Part shown: positions 8,601 to 15,542 of the stretch, piece by piece | How positions within the stretch are numbered: position 1 is the first letter of the stretch | How the letters are laid out: each line of letters begins with the position of its first letter | NCBI GenBank assembly: GCA_900540625.1 | Contig: UQGP01000046.1 | Span: forward strand, 1-16,883 | DNA: 16,883 nucleotides | Direction of reading: 5' to 3' | Source of the DNA: an uncultured Porphyromonadaceae bacterium | GTDB taxonomy: Bacteria; Bacteroidota; Bacteroidia; Bacteroidales; Muribaculaceae | Notes under the pieces: generated by a model | Database searches by the model: none | The model's input: the letters and a program-made list of their open reading frames with translations, nothing else | What the model was told of the DNA's origin: nothing | Made by a program: the position numbers and the translations under genes

Positions 8601-9088
8601 GCGAGTTTGCCCGAACTTTCGCGCAGAATCACCTTATCCTCTCCCGCTTCGGGCTTCACATCGGAGACAAAGTAATATCCGTAGTTGCTATAGATATTCT
8701 GCTCGAGGTTGATTTCGCGATAACTCTCCGGGAGCCAGCGCATAGCGCCGATGCCGTAGAAGCGCAACGCCTTGTCCAGATGGAAACATACCGTCGGCGT
8801 CAAATCATCCGGGTCGCTATCGTAAAACGACCCGTGAGTCAGCATCGTGCCGCCGAAACCGTAGACCGTGACCGACTCCGGATTGGCAAATCCCCATTGG
8901 CGTAATTGGTCATAAGTGATTTCGTAAAGACCTTCGTGGTCCACGCGTATTTTGACCCAATGGCCTGTGGACATGGCTGATGTGGCCGTGAAGTGCGACA
9001 TCGAATAGGCCGATGCTTCGGGGGCTGTGGCCGTAAATGCGCTCACGCATAGGGCGGCGCCCAGTATCTGGAGTAGTTGTCTTTTCAT
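5609..9088 (-). CDS. PorU-like C25 cysteine peptidase, second T9SS sortase (PorU2-type)
   Basis: This 1159-residue exported protein has a signal peptide (MKRQLLQILG, core about 5-20, cleavage near ASA27). The N-terminal domain contains HWVKIRVDHEGLYEITYDQL and YGFGG, as in PorU. The C25 (gingipain-type) catalytic domain spans roughly 415-790, starting at DVPDMLVITT. The catalytic His lies in YVGHGTPDG (His658) and the Cys in LSTCDSYAFDH (Cys691); LLGDPAVRLPF closes the domain. Two Ig-like domains follow, the last (about 1060-1159) FlgD-like with CTWNLKDKNDAYVGDGRY. PorU proteins are outer-membrane-associated enzymes that cut the sorting domain from T9SS cargo and attach it to A-LPS. It differs from the canonical PorU encoded 1.4 kb upstream by lacking the HDRP-type C-terminal signature, so I place it with PorU2-type paralogues. 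The start is the only one giving a signal peptide. The 104-bp upstream gap has no TAnnTTTG element. Confidence 0.88.
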   Translation of the reverse strand: MKRQLLQILGAALCVSAFTATAPEASAYSMSHFTATSAMSTGHWVKIRVDHEGLYEITYDQLRQWGFANPESVTVYGFGGTMLTHGSFYDSDPDDLTPTVCFHLDKALRFYGIGAMRWLPESYREINLEQNIYSNYGYYFVSDVKPEAGEDKVILRESSGKLATAVSAFYGVTEDVENPVKAGGFFVGKPYEANELHTFKVPITNFAEDCIDPVFTINARYAANFGINGVACADYDSTKLVSVSRTAYDVPSLTSTSDRNFYLSTYKESFSSLATDGTLPDTVMTFTFGPEERIRHQVNYMADDYLTFSYPQRAFKRDGEATVLCFVCSDQWQNFVVRNCDSNTLIYDVTYATPRLKSYETKYDSEARTLTGCLDRTLNNITYPWHARMLVVNPTTDAVSVPEYVGEVANQNIHGDDVPDMLVITTDELYEAAQELAEAHRAEGLKVNVYTQQQVFNEFTSGTPDIAAYRRVLKMFYDRDSERMKYLLLYGRGIWDNRQIVEKTNNEVLLSYENPSTIFAGSLSQAYVGDGVLGVMADNVYLEKMHAFEAEIAVGRIPADNLQMARDANVKIINYMKANVPFINFTRGVFISDDGDGYTHLNQTEQIIKRIQAGSPAVTAIRVHNDIFPWTGKDAKTARTVLSDALIKGVGLFCYVGHGTPDGFTGEKLWTRSFATSLNIKYPPLAHLSTCDSYAFDHRDSGIAEAMFFKKDGGSIGVIGACRAVYMQMNQYLALSLADVYGNARYGTTVGDIYRLASNQTKKKYNNDDYVTLNTCCYNLLGDPAVRLPFPMATDKAPKIERFNDVNVSNYEPGVSERTRNDACEIVPGQKFTVEGGMIGGTGFDGTADVTVYQSPRTVTTLVQNSQDRLTPKDVTIEQDVLAETVGTCTEGRATVGVTVPQPMTAGEYNRIVLTLTNSEQLSTGVAAVYDEAYIDDDAAEVQPDYANAPQIEQMYLNDNTSTQDIVVGKDFTLHATVRAASGFSVSSDLGAATRLTMDHNKSYHDVLYNVKPTDDPEVFELTYPMNDVADGRHILTLDVADNTGARTSMDLAFTVMSSQVSMNIVMDKTSGVVRQDCTFDATSENTSVVGPYRLIICDANGNTVYNKTVSLPCTWNLKDKNDAYVGDGRYTARILAGDSDSAPYGSTNAITFTVLRKK

Positions 9089-9192
9089 ATTCGGATCTTG
9101 GCTATATTTCTCGAATTGTATTTTTGTCTATATCTTTTGTAGTCTGTATGTGTCTTATTTATATATGTCTTGGGGCGAACACTCCTTATGAT

Positions 9193-9720
9193 CTATCGAA
9201 CTTTAAGTCGTAAGGCCCGCGTCGCGCCAAGGGTAATATCCAGCGTCAACGGGCGTTCCAACGCCACGGGCGGTATTCCGGCCAACGGCAACATCAGCAT
9301 ATCTCCCGTCTTGATGGTATGATGCTCGGTAATGTCGCTCAGCAACTTATCAAATTCGCCGAGAATTCGGGAGACGTCCACCGGATAGGATGTTTCGCCA
9401 ATGTGCAGTTCCATCTTGTCGGCGAGGTCGGCCACGGGGATATGGTCCCCGGCAAGGACAGCGCCGTCGCGCGTCCATTCGTAGAAGCTCCCGGCAATCG
9501 CCGGAGATGGGTGCACCACTACGGCCACGCGGTCATAATACCGGCGGGCAAAACGCTCGGCCACACCCTTGCCCAAGCGCGAAACAATGGCGGCAATGTA
9601 TAACTCGCCAAGCCATGGCGCCCCCCCGTCGGGTTCGAACCACGGCTGCGAACGTGTCACCACGGCCGAGTCGGCGGCGGCGTGCACGTGTCCTTCGTTG
9701 TCTATGGCCAGTATCTTCAT
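9193..9720 (-). CDS. Degenerate fumarylacetoacetate-hydrolase-like protein
   Basis: A protein of 175 residues from ATG 9720. Two segments match the Bacteroidales FAH-family small proteins as I remember them: SRLGKGVAERFARRYYD (47-63) and, near the end, HTIKTGDMLMLPLAG (134-148) plus a terminal RLKVR. FAH enzymes are cytosolic metal-dependent hydrolases or decarboxylases. Here the metal-binding ExE pair appears reduced to LGEL (Glu39 retained, first Glu replaced by Leu37), the downstream Asp is not evident (VVVHPSPAIAG), and the usual TGTPAG loop reads LPLAGIP. It is therefore probably not an active FAH enzyme. A TTG start at 9762 would add 14 residues and overlap the rex stop, but MKILAID matches the family N-terminus, so the ATG is preferred. 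It lies 38 bp after rex, in the same transcription direction. The family call is tentative. Confidence 0.65.
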   Translation of the reverse strand: MKILAIDNEGHVHAAADSAVVTRSQPWFEPDGGAPWLGELYIAAIVSRLGKGVAERFARRYYDRVAVVVHPSPAIAGSFYEWTRDGAVLAGDHIPVADLADKMELHIGETSYPVDVSRILGEFDKLLSDITEHHTIKTGDMLMLPLAGIPPVALERPLTLDITLGATRALRLKVR

Positions 9721-9758
9721 ATTGCTCTTAGTGGTCGGCGGCGGAAGTTGTTTGTCTG

Positions 9759-10427
9759 TCAATATCTTTCGGTGTCACTGCCGGGGAGGTCCTGGAGACG
9801 GTTGTACATCACCGCCAGGTGCGAATACATAGATGTATTTTGCACCACGGCGCCGCCATGGACACGGATGCGGCAGGGCGTAAAATTCCAAATGCCGCGG
9901 ATACCGGCATCTATGGCCGCATCGGCGGCGGCTTGGGCGGCACTTACCGGGACGGTGAGGGCGGCTATGGCTATATCTCGGCCTTGGCATATCTCGGCCA
10001 GACGATTGGCGTGATATATAGGTATACCGCTGATTTCGCCGCCGACGATGGCCGGGTCTGTGTCGAAAGCGGCCACGATATTCAACCCGTAGCGGTGGAG
10101 GCCGCTGTCACGCATGAGCGCCGAGCCAAGCGAGCCGGCGCCGACGATGACCGCATCATGGTTGAGACCGAAGCCGAGGAACTGGCGCAGCTCGTTTTCG
10201 AGCGCCTGCACTTCGTATCCTATACGGGTCTTGCCTTTGATGTTCAGAAATGAGAGGTCTTTGGCTATCTGTGACGAATCCACGCCAACATCGGCAGCGA
10301 TGCGGGTCGAGGATACGTGAGTCTGACCCTGGGTGCGCAACGTCGTCAGGTATGCCAGATACCATGGCAGGCGACGCAGGGTCGGCTCGGGAAGTGGTGT
10401 TGTCGCAGGACGATTGTTTTCGTGCAT
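9759..10427 (-). CDS. rex: Redox-sensing transcriptional repressor Rex
   Basis: This 222-residue protein is a Rex repressor, which binds DNA when NAD+ is high and releases it when NADH rises, switching fermentation and respiration genes. The N-terminal winged helix (about 15-85) shows HVSSTRIAADVGVDSSQIAKDLSF, typical Rex recognition-helix spacing. The Rossmann domain carries VIVGAGSLGSAL (94-105) and the acidic AFDTDP (120-125). Near the C-terminus, GIWNFTP (178-184) is the family signature next to the nicotinamide site. The C-terminal helix (SHLAVMYNRLQ) is the domain-swap helix of the dimer. ATG 10427 gives the normal length with a slightly long N-terminus. It sits 71 bp after porU with no promoter element visible between, so it is probably co-transcribed with porU. 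No TTGTGA-N6-TCACAA Rex operator was found nearby. Confidence 0.95.
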   Translation of the reverse strand: MHENNRPATTPLPEPTLRRLPWYLAYLTTLRTQGQTHVSSTRIAADVGVDSSQIAKDLSFLNIKGKTRIGYEVQALENELRQFLGFGLNHDAVIVGAGSLGSALMRDSGLHRYGLNIVAAFDTDPAIVGGEISGIPIYHANRLAEICQGRDIAIAALTVPVSAAQAAADAAIDAGIRGIWNFTPCRIRVHGGAVVQNTSMYSHLAVMYNRLQDLPGSDTERY

Positions 10428-10498
10428 TGTCTGTGTCGTGTTGGTTCTAATGCTGTTGTCGTGCGTATATTTATTTGATTTTCAATTGTTTCTACATA

Positions 10499-13400
10499 TT
10501 ATTTGGCGGTCACGGCCAGACGCTGTGACGCCGTGGCTTGTTCTTGTCCGTCTTCGCCGACGATGACGGCACGGTACAGGTAGATGCCGCGCGGCACACG
10601 CCTTCCGGCGCCGTCAGTGAGGTTCCATACCACGGGCGTGGAGACATACATATCCGATAGACCCTTGGTGGTATTGCTCCACAATGGTTGGCCCAGCATA
10701 TTGTATACTGTCACGGTGACGGTGAGCATCTGGTCGGGACGGTCGTGTCGCAGATAGAAGTTGGCTTGTACGGATGCCGGCGACGAGTCTGTCCAGATGT
10801 CGTAGATATGCGGAGTGGCCGAGGGATTGACGTTGAAGTTGACGGTGCGGTCGGCGCTGTTGCCTGCCGTATCCCAAACCTTGAGCGTAAGGCTGTAATC
10901 GCCTTTCTCGAGGCCGCTCAACGGATAGCATATCGTACCGCCGGCGCTGCCGTCGTCATTGGCTGTATAGTACTGGGCTACGTCATTGTAGATTTTGCGG
11001 CCCATGGTGAGGGTCATCTGGTGGCCTATACCGGCCGTGGAGACGTTGATGCCTACATTGTCGCTTACCTTGGCTATGAGCATGGGGTCCGAATTGACGG
11101 TCGTTCCGTCTGTGAAACTCTCATGGTTGAGGTACATAGCTTCAATGGTCGGCGCTTGGGTGTCCTCGGGGGCATTTTCGTCCACGCCGTAGACGTAGAA
11201 AGCATGGCTGACGCCGCAGGCATCGCGGTCGTCCGCATCAGCGTAAGCATACATATTGGCTGTGGCCTCGCGGAAGTTGTCGGCTATTTCGCCGGGCATA
11301 GCCACTTCGAGACTCCAACGTCCGTCTTTGACGACGGCGGCGCCGGTGTACAATTTGCCGCCGTGCATATCAAAGGTATAGGGTTTGCCCGCGCCGCGGC
11401 CCGAGGATGTCGTTGAATAATCGGCATCGTATATCGTGACAAAGACACGACCGTTGAAGTCCGTCAGGACGTTGCCCGATGCATCGGTGACGCTTCCGGC
11501 GAAGGTGGCGCGTTGCATGGCGGACACGACTATCTGCTCGGCGCTGTCATCGTTGACATTATCGGGCAAAGTCTTACCGTCTATACTCTCGAGGCGGACG
11601 CGATTGGAGGGGGTAACGGCACGCATGGCCGGGTCGCCCATAAGGACGTATCGCAGGTGGTTATCGCTTACGATGCCGGACGAACTCTGTATATCGTTCT
11701 TGGCCTTGCGGTAAATGTCACCGAGAGCCGGCAGGCGTCCGTACTCGTCTCGCACGGCAAAATTGCGACCCAAAGCGGCCATATATCGGCCGTTTTCGCT
11801 GATATATACGGGACGGGTGGCGCTGATGGTGGCGATGGTGCCGCCATAGCGTTCATGGAAGAAAATCTCGCCGGCGCTCAGCGTATTCGAGTCCCAGCGC
11901 AGCCAGTCGCACGTACCGGCTATAAGTATGGGTATGCGTTTGAGGTACAGCCCGGTGATATCTTCCATGGTGAGCATTTTTTCGTGACTCATACCGTGGT
12001 TGGAGGCATGGCCGAGGTATATCCAATAAACCGTACCGGCATCCAAAAGGCGGAACATTTCCTCGCGAGCGCCGGGAACGGTGCCGGAGACCTTTTCGTA
12101 GGCATCGATATACACTTTATTGGTCAGGAAGACTCCCGGGGCGGTATTCTCGATATTTTTTTCGAAAGTATCGGCCTGTGTCATGTGTACGGCCTGGTCT
12201 TCGTCATCGGCGAGAATCATCACCTGGTTGCGCCAATCGGTCTTCTTGGAGGACTTGACGTATTCGCAAAGTTTGTCTACGGTGGAAGTAGCCTCGTCGA
12301 GCGAGCGCACGGGCAGGCGTCCCAAGGATATACTTATCTTGTCATAGGCCATATTATCGCCGCTGTCGTCGGCGAGTATGGCTGCAAAGTCGTCGCAGGT
12401 GAAGCCGTCGTTGTCGTTGAGGCTCGAGCGCATAGTCGTGGTCACCCACGCCGGTATCGTCACGGTATTCATGCGCTTGAGATCGGCGGTGAGGTGGCGG
12501 TGGTCGTAAGTGGCGCAGCCCATCAGCAGCACATACTGCAAGTGGTGCTCGGAGGTGGGAGTGAGACCGCCGCCGCGATCATAGAGCATCTTGAAAAAAC
12601 GGCGCAAGCCGTGTACATCGGCACTACCGCTCGAAAATTCGTTATATATCGCTTGGTCTTCGATGACCGATACGGTCATGGGGTGAATTGCATCATTGCG
12701 GTGCAACTCGGCGATGCGCTCGGCCTGCGAAGCATAAGCCGCCGGCGTCACTATGACCATATCCGGGACATCCAGGCCATGGAGGTTCTGGTTGGAGACG
12801 TTGCCGACAAGTGTCGGCTCGGGCAAAGCGGCGTTTTCGGTCCATGCCGCATAGCTGCGAAATCCGTACATAGGATTGTTCCACAGCACGCCGGTCCCTT
12901 CGGCCTTAAATTCAACGGCCACGGGCGCAAGCACATTGCTGACATCCCAAACGTGAAGACGCGATGCATCGGCGACGCCGCTGAGTCGTGCCGCCGAATT
13001 GCTCAGCCAAAACAACAGAGTCCCTTCGCCGGTGGAGGGCAGGCGTAATTTGCGCGTATAGTTGAGTGTCAGATAGTTGAGCCATGCGCCGTTGGTGGTG
13101 CCCTGCGGCGCGTAGGTGATGCCTATGCGTGCATCGCTGCCCGACAGTGCAAAGATGTGGCGCGGCGTGCCTTCTACGCCGTGGTAGTAGGAGGAGTTGT
13201 TGGTGGTGCCTATGGCATCAGCGTAAATCTCAGGCAATTCGGTTCCGTTGACGGTGAATTTGAGCAATGACGAAGCCGAGTATGTCTTGGAGACAAACGA
13301 GCATTCCATCCATACATTTTGGTCCGTCTCGTCGCGGTCGGTAAGCTTGAAATCGAAGTAGCGCGTGGGCGTGTAGCGGAAGTCTTCGCCGACAAGCGCG

Positions 13401-13969
13401 GCTCCGGCCTCGCCGGGACTCACTTCATCCACTTCGTGGTGCAGTCGTGCGTTGTATGTCTCGGCTATATCGCCCGTAACCTCGGAGGATACCGTTTGAG
13501 GCGAGGCACTTGCCGGAGCTTCGGAATTTTCGCCGATATAGTAATAACCCTTTGTAGTATAGACATTCTGGCTGCCTACATATCGACGCGAAGCGGTCTG
13601 CTCCCATGACATCGGACCGTAAGCATAAAACACGATAGTGCCGTCGGCAAGACGTTGCACGGGAATGGCCGGAAGGTCGTCAAAGAAGTTGGCCGCACTC
13701 AGGCGGTTGCCGGTACGGTAGGCGCCATATCCGTAGACACTGACCTTGGACGGATCGGCAAAACCCCAGCGGCGCAACGTGGCGGGCGTCAGACGATAGA
13801 TGCCGGTGGCATCCACACTGACCTTGACCCACTTCCCGGAGGCCAACGCCGATTTGGCTGCATAAGTCTCCGCAGGCAGGGCATGCGCCGCTCCTACGGC
13901 ACACAAAAGCATTGCCACAAAGGCGAGTGTTCGTATCCTATTGTATATGTTGCTGACGGTCAAGTTCAT
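10499..13969 (-). CDS. porU: Type IX secretion system sortase PorU
   Basis: This 1156-residue protein matches PorU in size (about 1158 in Porphyromonas gingivalis) and layout. A signal peptide (about 12-30, ending in AAHA) precedes the N-terminal domain (KWVKVSVDATGIYRLTPATL, 46-65; VYGYGAY). The C25 domain runs from about 400 (DVPDMVIVTP) with catalytic His654 in YLGHASNHG and Cys687 in IAGTCDWLRWD, closing with RYVLMGDPAMR (773-783). The end (RHDRPDQM, then VVWNLTDGAGRRVPRGIYLYRA) is the characteristic PorU C-terminal Ig-like domain. It acts at the outer membrane, cutting the C-terminal signal of T9SS cargo and transferring the protein to A-LPS, with PorV as shuttle; porV is not in this window. 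It is first in the minus-strand run, with a -7 element at 14061-14068. Confidence 0.92.
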   Translation of the reverse strand: MNLTVSNIYNRIRTLAFVAMLLCAVGAAHALPAETYAAKSALASGKWVKVSVDATGIYRLTPATLRRWGFADPSKVSVYGYGAYRTGNRLSAANFFDDLPAIPVQRLADGTIVFYAYGPMSWEQTASRRYVGSQNVYTTKGYYYIGENSEAPASASPQTVSSEVTGDIAETYNARLHHEVDEVSPGEAGAALVGEDFRYTPTRYFDFKLTDRDETDQNVWMECSFVSKTYSASSLLKFTVNGTELPEIYADAIGTTNNSSYYHGVEGTPRHIFALSGSDARIGITYAPQGTTNGAWLNYLTLNYTRKLRLPSTGEGTLLFWLSNSAARLSGVADASRLHVWDVSNVLAPVAVEFKAEGTGVLWNNPMYGFRSYAAWTENAALPEPTLVGNVSNQNLHGLDVPDMVIVTPAAYASQAERIAELHRNDAIHPMTVSVIEDQAIYNEFSSGSADVHGLRRFFKMLYDRGGGLTPTSEHHLQYVLLMGCATYDHRHLTADLKRMNTVTIPAWVTTTMRSSLNDNDGFTCDDFAAILADDSGDNMAYDKISISLGRLPVRSLDEATSTVDKLCEYVKSSKKTDWRNQVMILADDEDQAVHMTQADTFEKNIENTAPGVFLTNKVYIDAYEKVSGTVPGAREEMFRLLDAGTVYWIYLGHASNHGMSHEKMLTMEDITGLYLKRIPILIAGTCDWLRWDSNTLSAGEIFFHERYGGTIATISATRPVYISENGRYMAALGRNFAVRDEYGRLPALGDIYRKAKNDIQSSSGIVSDNHLRYVLMGDPAMRAVTPSNRVRLESIDGKTLPDNVNDDSAEQIVVSAMQRATFAGSVTDASGNVLTDFNGRVFVTIYDADYSTTSSGRGAGKPYTFDMHGGKLYTGAAVVKDGRWSLEVAMPGEIADNFREATANMYAYADADDRDACGVSHAFYVYGVDENAPEDTQAPTIEAMYLNHESFTDGTTVNSDPMLIAKVSDNVGINVSTAGIGHQMTLTMGRKIYNDVAQYYTANDDGSAGGTICYPLSGLEKGDYSLTLKVWDTAGNSADRTVNFNVNPSATPHIYDIWTDSSPASVQANFYLRHDRPDQMLTVTVTVYNMLGQPLWSNTTKGLSDMYVSTPVVWNLTDGAGRRVPRGIYLYRAVIVGEDGQEQATASQRLAVTAK

Positions 13970-14060
13970 GCGCGTGATAGTTGTTGGTATGGTTGGTTAT
14001 AAGCCCGACGAAGCCGACGCCGAAATTTGCTTCGGAGCCTACTTCCCTTCTATCATAACG

Positions 14061-14068
14061 CAAATTTA
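14061..14068 (-). promoter_or_regulatory. -7 element upstream of porU
   Basis: On the minus strand TAAATTTG at 14068-14061 matches TAnnTTTG exactly, predicting a start near 14054 and a leader of about 85 nt before porU. The -33 region is weaker: the nearest candidate is CTG, 22 bp upstream, rather than TTG. The leader can form CCGAA/TTCGG around 14021-14036. Confidence 0.5.
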
Positions 14069-14139
14069 GCAATAAAATTGCTTATATCGGCAGTTTGGAA
14101 GCATCGTATGTGTTTGGCTTTATGTTTTTTTATATTTTT

Positions 14140-14174
14140 ATCGAAATGCGCGATGTTTTCATCGAAATACACGA
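14140..14174. repeat. Direct repeats of ATCGAAATRCRCGA with 21-bp period
   Basis: ATCGAAATGCGCGA at 14140-14153 and ATCGAAATACACGA at 14161-14174 differ at two positions and start 21 bp apart, two helical turns. A third ATCG follows at 14182, again 21 bp on, where it forms part of a palindrome. They lie between divergent porU and the DUF3943 gene, so iterated regulator binding sites are a reasonable guess. Confidence 0.5.
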
Positions 14175-14177
14175 CAC

Positions 14178-14194
14178 ATACATCGTCGATGTAT
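14178..14194. promoter_or_regulatory. 17-bp palindrome in the divergent intergenic region
   Basis: ATACATCG, a central T, then CGATGTAT form a perfect 8-bp-arm inverted repeat at 14178-14194. It is about 115 bp upstream of the porU -7 element and 145 bp upstream of the DUF3943 -7 element, consistent with an operator for a dimeric regulator. Which regulator is unknown. Confidence 0.45.
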
Positions 14195-14255
14195 TATTCA
14201 AAAGCGCGAATTCCGCAAAAACGTTCACAATCGGAACACCGATTGGCCGCACATA

Positions 14256-14286
14256 CCAATAATTGCCAAAAAGGGGTAATTGTTGG
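14256..14286. promoter_or_regulatory. Long imperfect dyad upstream of the DUF3943 promoter
   Basis: CCAATAATTGCC at 14256-14267 pairs with GGTAATTGTTGG at 14275-14286 across a 7-nt loop; 10 pairs are Watson-Crick and two are G-T, so as DNA it is a dyad with two mismatches. It lies about 50 bp upstream of the plus-strand -7 element and has no flanking T tract, so operator is likelier than terminator. Confidence 0.4.
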
Positions 14287-14338
14287 TCTAAAAGTCGAAA
14301 AACGTATTTCCCCCTTTTTTGTTATACACGAAAAGGCG

Positions 14339-14346
14339 TAACTTTG
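14339..14346 (+). promoter_or_regulatory. -7 element for the DUF3943 gene
   Basis: TAACTTTG at 14339-14346 matches TAnnTTTG. The nearest upstream TTG (end of a T run) is 17 bp away, slightly shorter than the usual 19-21. The predicted start near 14353 leaves a leader of about 146 nt before ATG 14499. Confidence 0.5.
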
Positions 14347-14368
14347 CCGTGTCATTAGGACTCGGCAA

Positions 14369-14428
14369 CGCATCGACCCGGGCACTACACGGAGTGCACA
14401 GACTCAATCCCGGGACAGAATCGATGCG
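14369..14428 (+). promoter_or_regulatory. Structured 5' leader element of the DUF3943 gene
   Basis: CGCATCGA (14369-14376) pairs with TCGATGCG (14421-14428). Directly inside, CCCGGG (14377-14382) pairs with CCCGGG (14409-14414), leaving a 6-nt ACAGAA bulge on the 3' side. Within the loop CACT/AGTG (14383-14386, 14393-14396) can close a small hairpin. The result is a 14-bp bulged stem of 60 nt, wholly between the predicted transcription start and the start codon. It matches no riboswitch class that I can recognise. Confidence 0.5.
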
Positions 14429-14498
14429 ATTGTCTCGAAGACATACTGCACAGGCACACAGATACTACAAAAAGACTTTTTCTGACAAATCACGCCGA

Positions 14499-15443
14499 AT
14501 GATTAGACCTTTACGTACCCTTCTTTTGGCCATATTTTCCGTCGTCGGGACATCGATATGCGCCCACGGAGCCACCACCCCCGATGGCACGAATGTCGCC
14601 ACGGACACCTTGACGGAAGCTGCAGCCACGGCGGCTGTCTCGATGCCCGAATTGGCTGACATACAGTGGAACACATCATGTGCCGCACCGCTGCCGCCAC
14701 TGCGCCCGGACAGCATTGACTGTGACTGGGATGCTCGCTTCGGAGCACATCCCGGGCCTGTAAGTCCATACGAGATGCCCGTATCGTGGACGGCAAGCTC
14801 GCACGACTGGAAGCGCCTATGGTACAACACTATCACGCTCGGCTCGGCCTTCGTAGGCACGCTCTTGGTATTGGAATGTCTGCCCGAGGATGCCACCTCG
14901 TGGAATCGCGCCGAGCTGCAGGACGTCTCACTGTTCAAACGCTGGTACAATCACGTCATCGACAAGGGTGTCGAATGGGACCACGACAAGTTCTATTTCA
15001 ATTACATATTGCATCCATACGCCGGCGGTGTGTACTTCATGGCGGCTCGTTCGTGCGGCTTCAATTTTTGGCAGTCACTGCTTTACTGCACCATCGTCTC
15101 AAATGTCGGGTGGGAATACGGTGTTGAGGCATTTATGGAACGGCCGTCGATACAAGACCTTTTTGTAACACCCATCATCGGAAGCTGCGTAGGCGAAGGC
15201 TTTTACCGCATCAAGCGGCATATTGTGGACCACAACTACACGCTATGGGGGTCGGCTGTATTAGGCAATATTGTGGCTTTTCTTGTTGACCCGGTCAACG
15301 AGTTCGTCGGCTTCCTTGACCGCAACCCGGCGCGCCGCGTTGCACGCGAAAAGGCCGCCGCTCGCGCTGCCGCCCCCACATTGACACTCTCCCCAATGCT
15401 GGGCACGCGCTGCGCCGGCTTCGCCCTCACCGCCCGCTTCTAA
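14499..15443 (+). CDS. DUF3943 domain-containing exported protein
   Basis: This 314-residue protein from ATG 14499 has a signal peptide (MIRPLRTLLLAIFSVVGTS, cleavage near AHG24). A low-complexity Ala/Thr/Pro stretch leads into the DUF3943 core at about 155-235, with KFYFNYILHPYAGGVYFMAARSCG, SNVGWEYGVEAF and RPSIQDLFVTPIIGSCVGE; this His-Pro, Trp-Glu-Tyr-x-x-Glu and Pro-Ser-x-x-Asp pattern is the family signature. A further hydrophobic segment (about 249-264) and a terminal LTARF ending in Phe suggest an outer-membrane or periplasmic location. The function of the family is unknown. The ORF is open upstream to 14319, but that stretch contains the structured leader and no signal peptide, so 14499 is preferred. 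It is transcribed away from porU; shared control across the intergenic region is possible. Confidence 0.82.
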   Translation: MIRPLRTLLLAIFSVVGTSICAHGATTPDGTNVATDTLTEAAATAAVSMPELADIQWNTSCAAPLPPLRPDSIDCDWDARFGAHPGPVSPYEMPVSWTASSHDWKRLWYNTITLGSAFVGTLLVLECLPEDATSWNRAELQDVSLFKRWYNHVIDKGVEWDHDKFYFNYILHPYAGGVYFMAARSCGFNFWQSLLYCTIVSNVGWEYGVEAFMERPSIQDLFVTPIIGSCVGEGFYRIKRHIVDHNYTLWGSAVLGNIVAFLVDPVNEFVGFLDRNPARRVAREKAAARAAAPTLTLSPMLGTRCAGFALTARF

Positions 15444-15476
15444 CCATCCCCCCCCCTAATACTCTCACCGGAATTC

Positions 15477-15542
15477 GAATCCCACGCCTCTGACTCAGTA
15501 TCCTTGGTCGAAGTGCTTGACGAGGATATGGGCGTGGGATTC
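15477..15542. repeat. 12-bp perfect inverted repeat with nested stems
   Basis: GAATCCCACGCC (15477-15488) is exactly complementary to GGCGTGGGATTC (15531-15542). Inside, TATCCT (15499-15504) pairs with AGGATA (15523-15528), and GTCGA (15507-15511) pairs with TTGAC (15517-15521) with one G-T. The folded arm spans the beginning of the following ORF. There is no T tract after it, so it is not an ordinary terminator of the DUF3943 gene. A run of nine C (15448-15456) precedes it. Confidence 0.6.

Noticed and set aside
9721..9762. TTG start for the FAH-like gene overlapping the rex stop
   Set aside because: The ATG at 9720 gives the family-like N-terminus MKILAID, and the added residues are Pro/Thr-rich and unsupported.
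10428..10498. Possible Rex operator or separate rex promoter upstream of rex
   Set aside because: No TTGTGA-N6-TCACAA-like dyad and no TAnnTTTG element is present in this gap.
11513..13048. 511-codon plus-strand open frame opposite porU
   Set aside because: It is antisense to a well-supported gene, its composition is that of a GC-driven shadow frame, and it has no recognisable domain, signal or promoter.
14027..14341. 104-codon plus-strand ORF in the porU/DUF3943 intergenic region
   Set aside because: The region is A/T-rich, carries palindromes and repeats, and overlaps the porU promoter; the product has no convincing pattern.
15471..15500. tRNA T-loop-like TTCGAAT near the inverted repeat
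   Set aside because: The flanking five bases do not form a T-stem on the plus strand, and on the minus strand no matching acceptor or anticodon arm exists.
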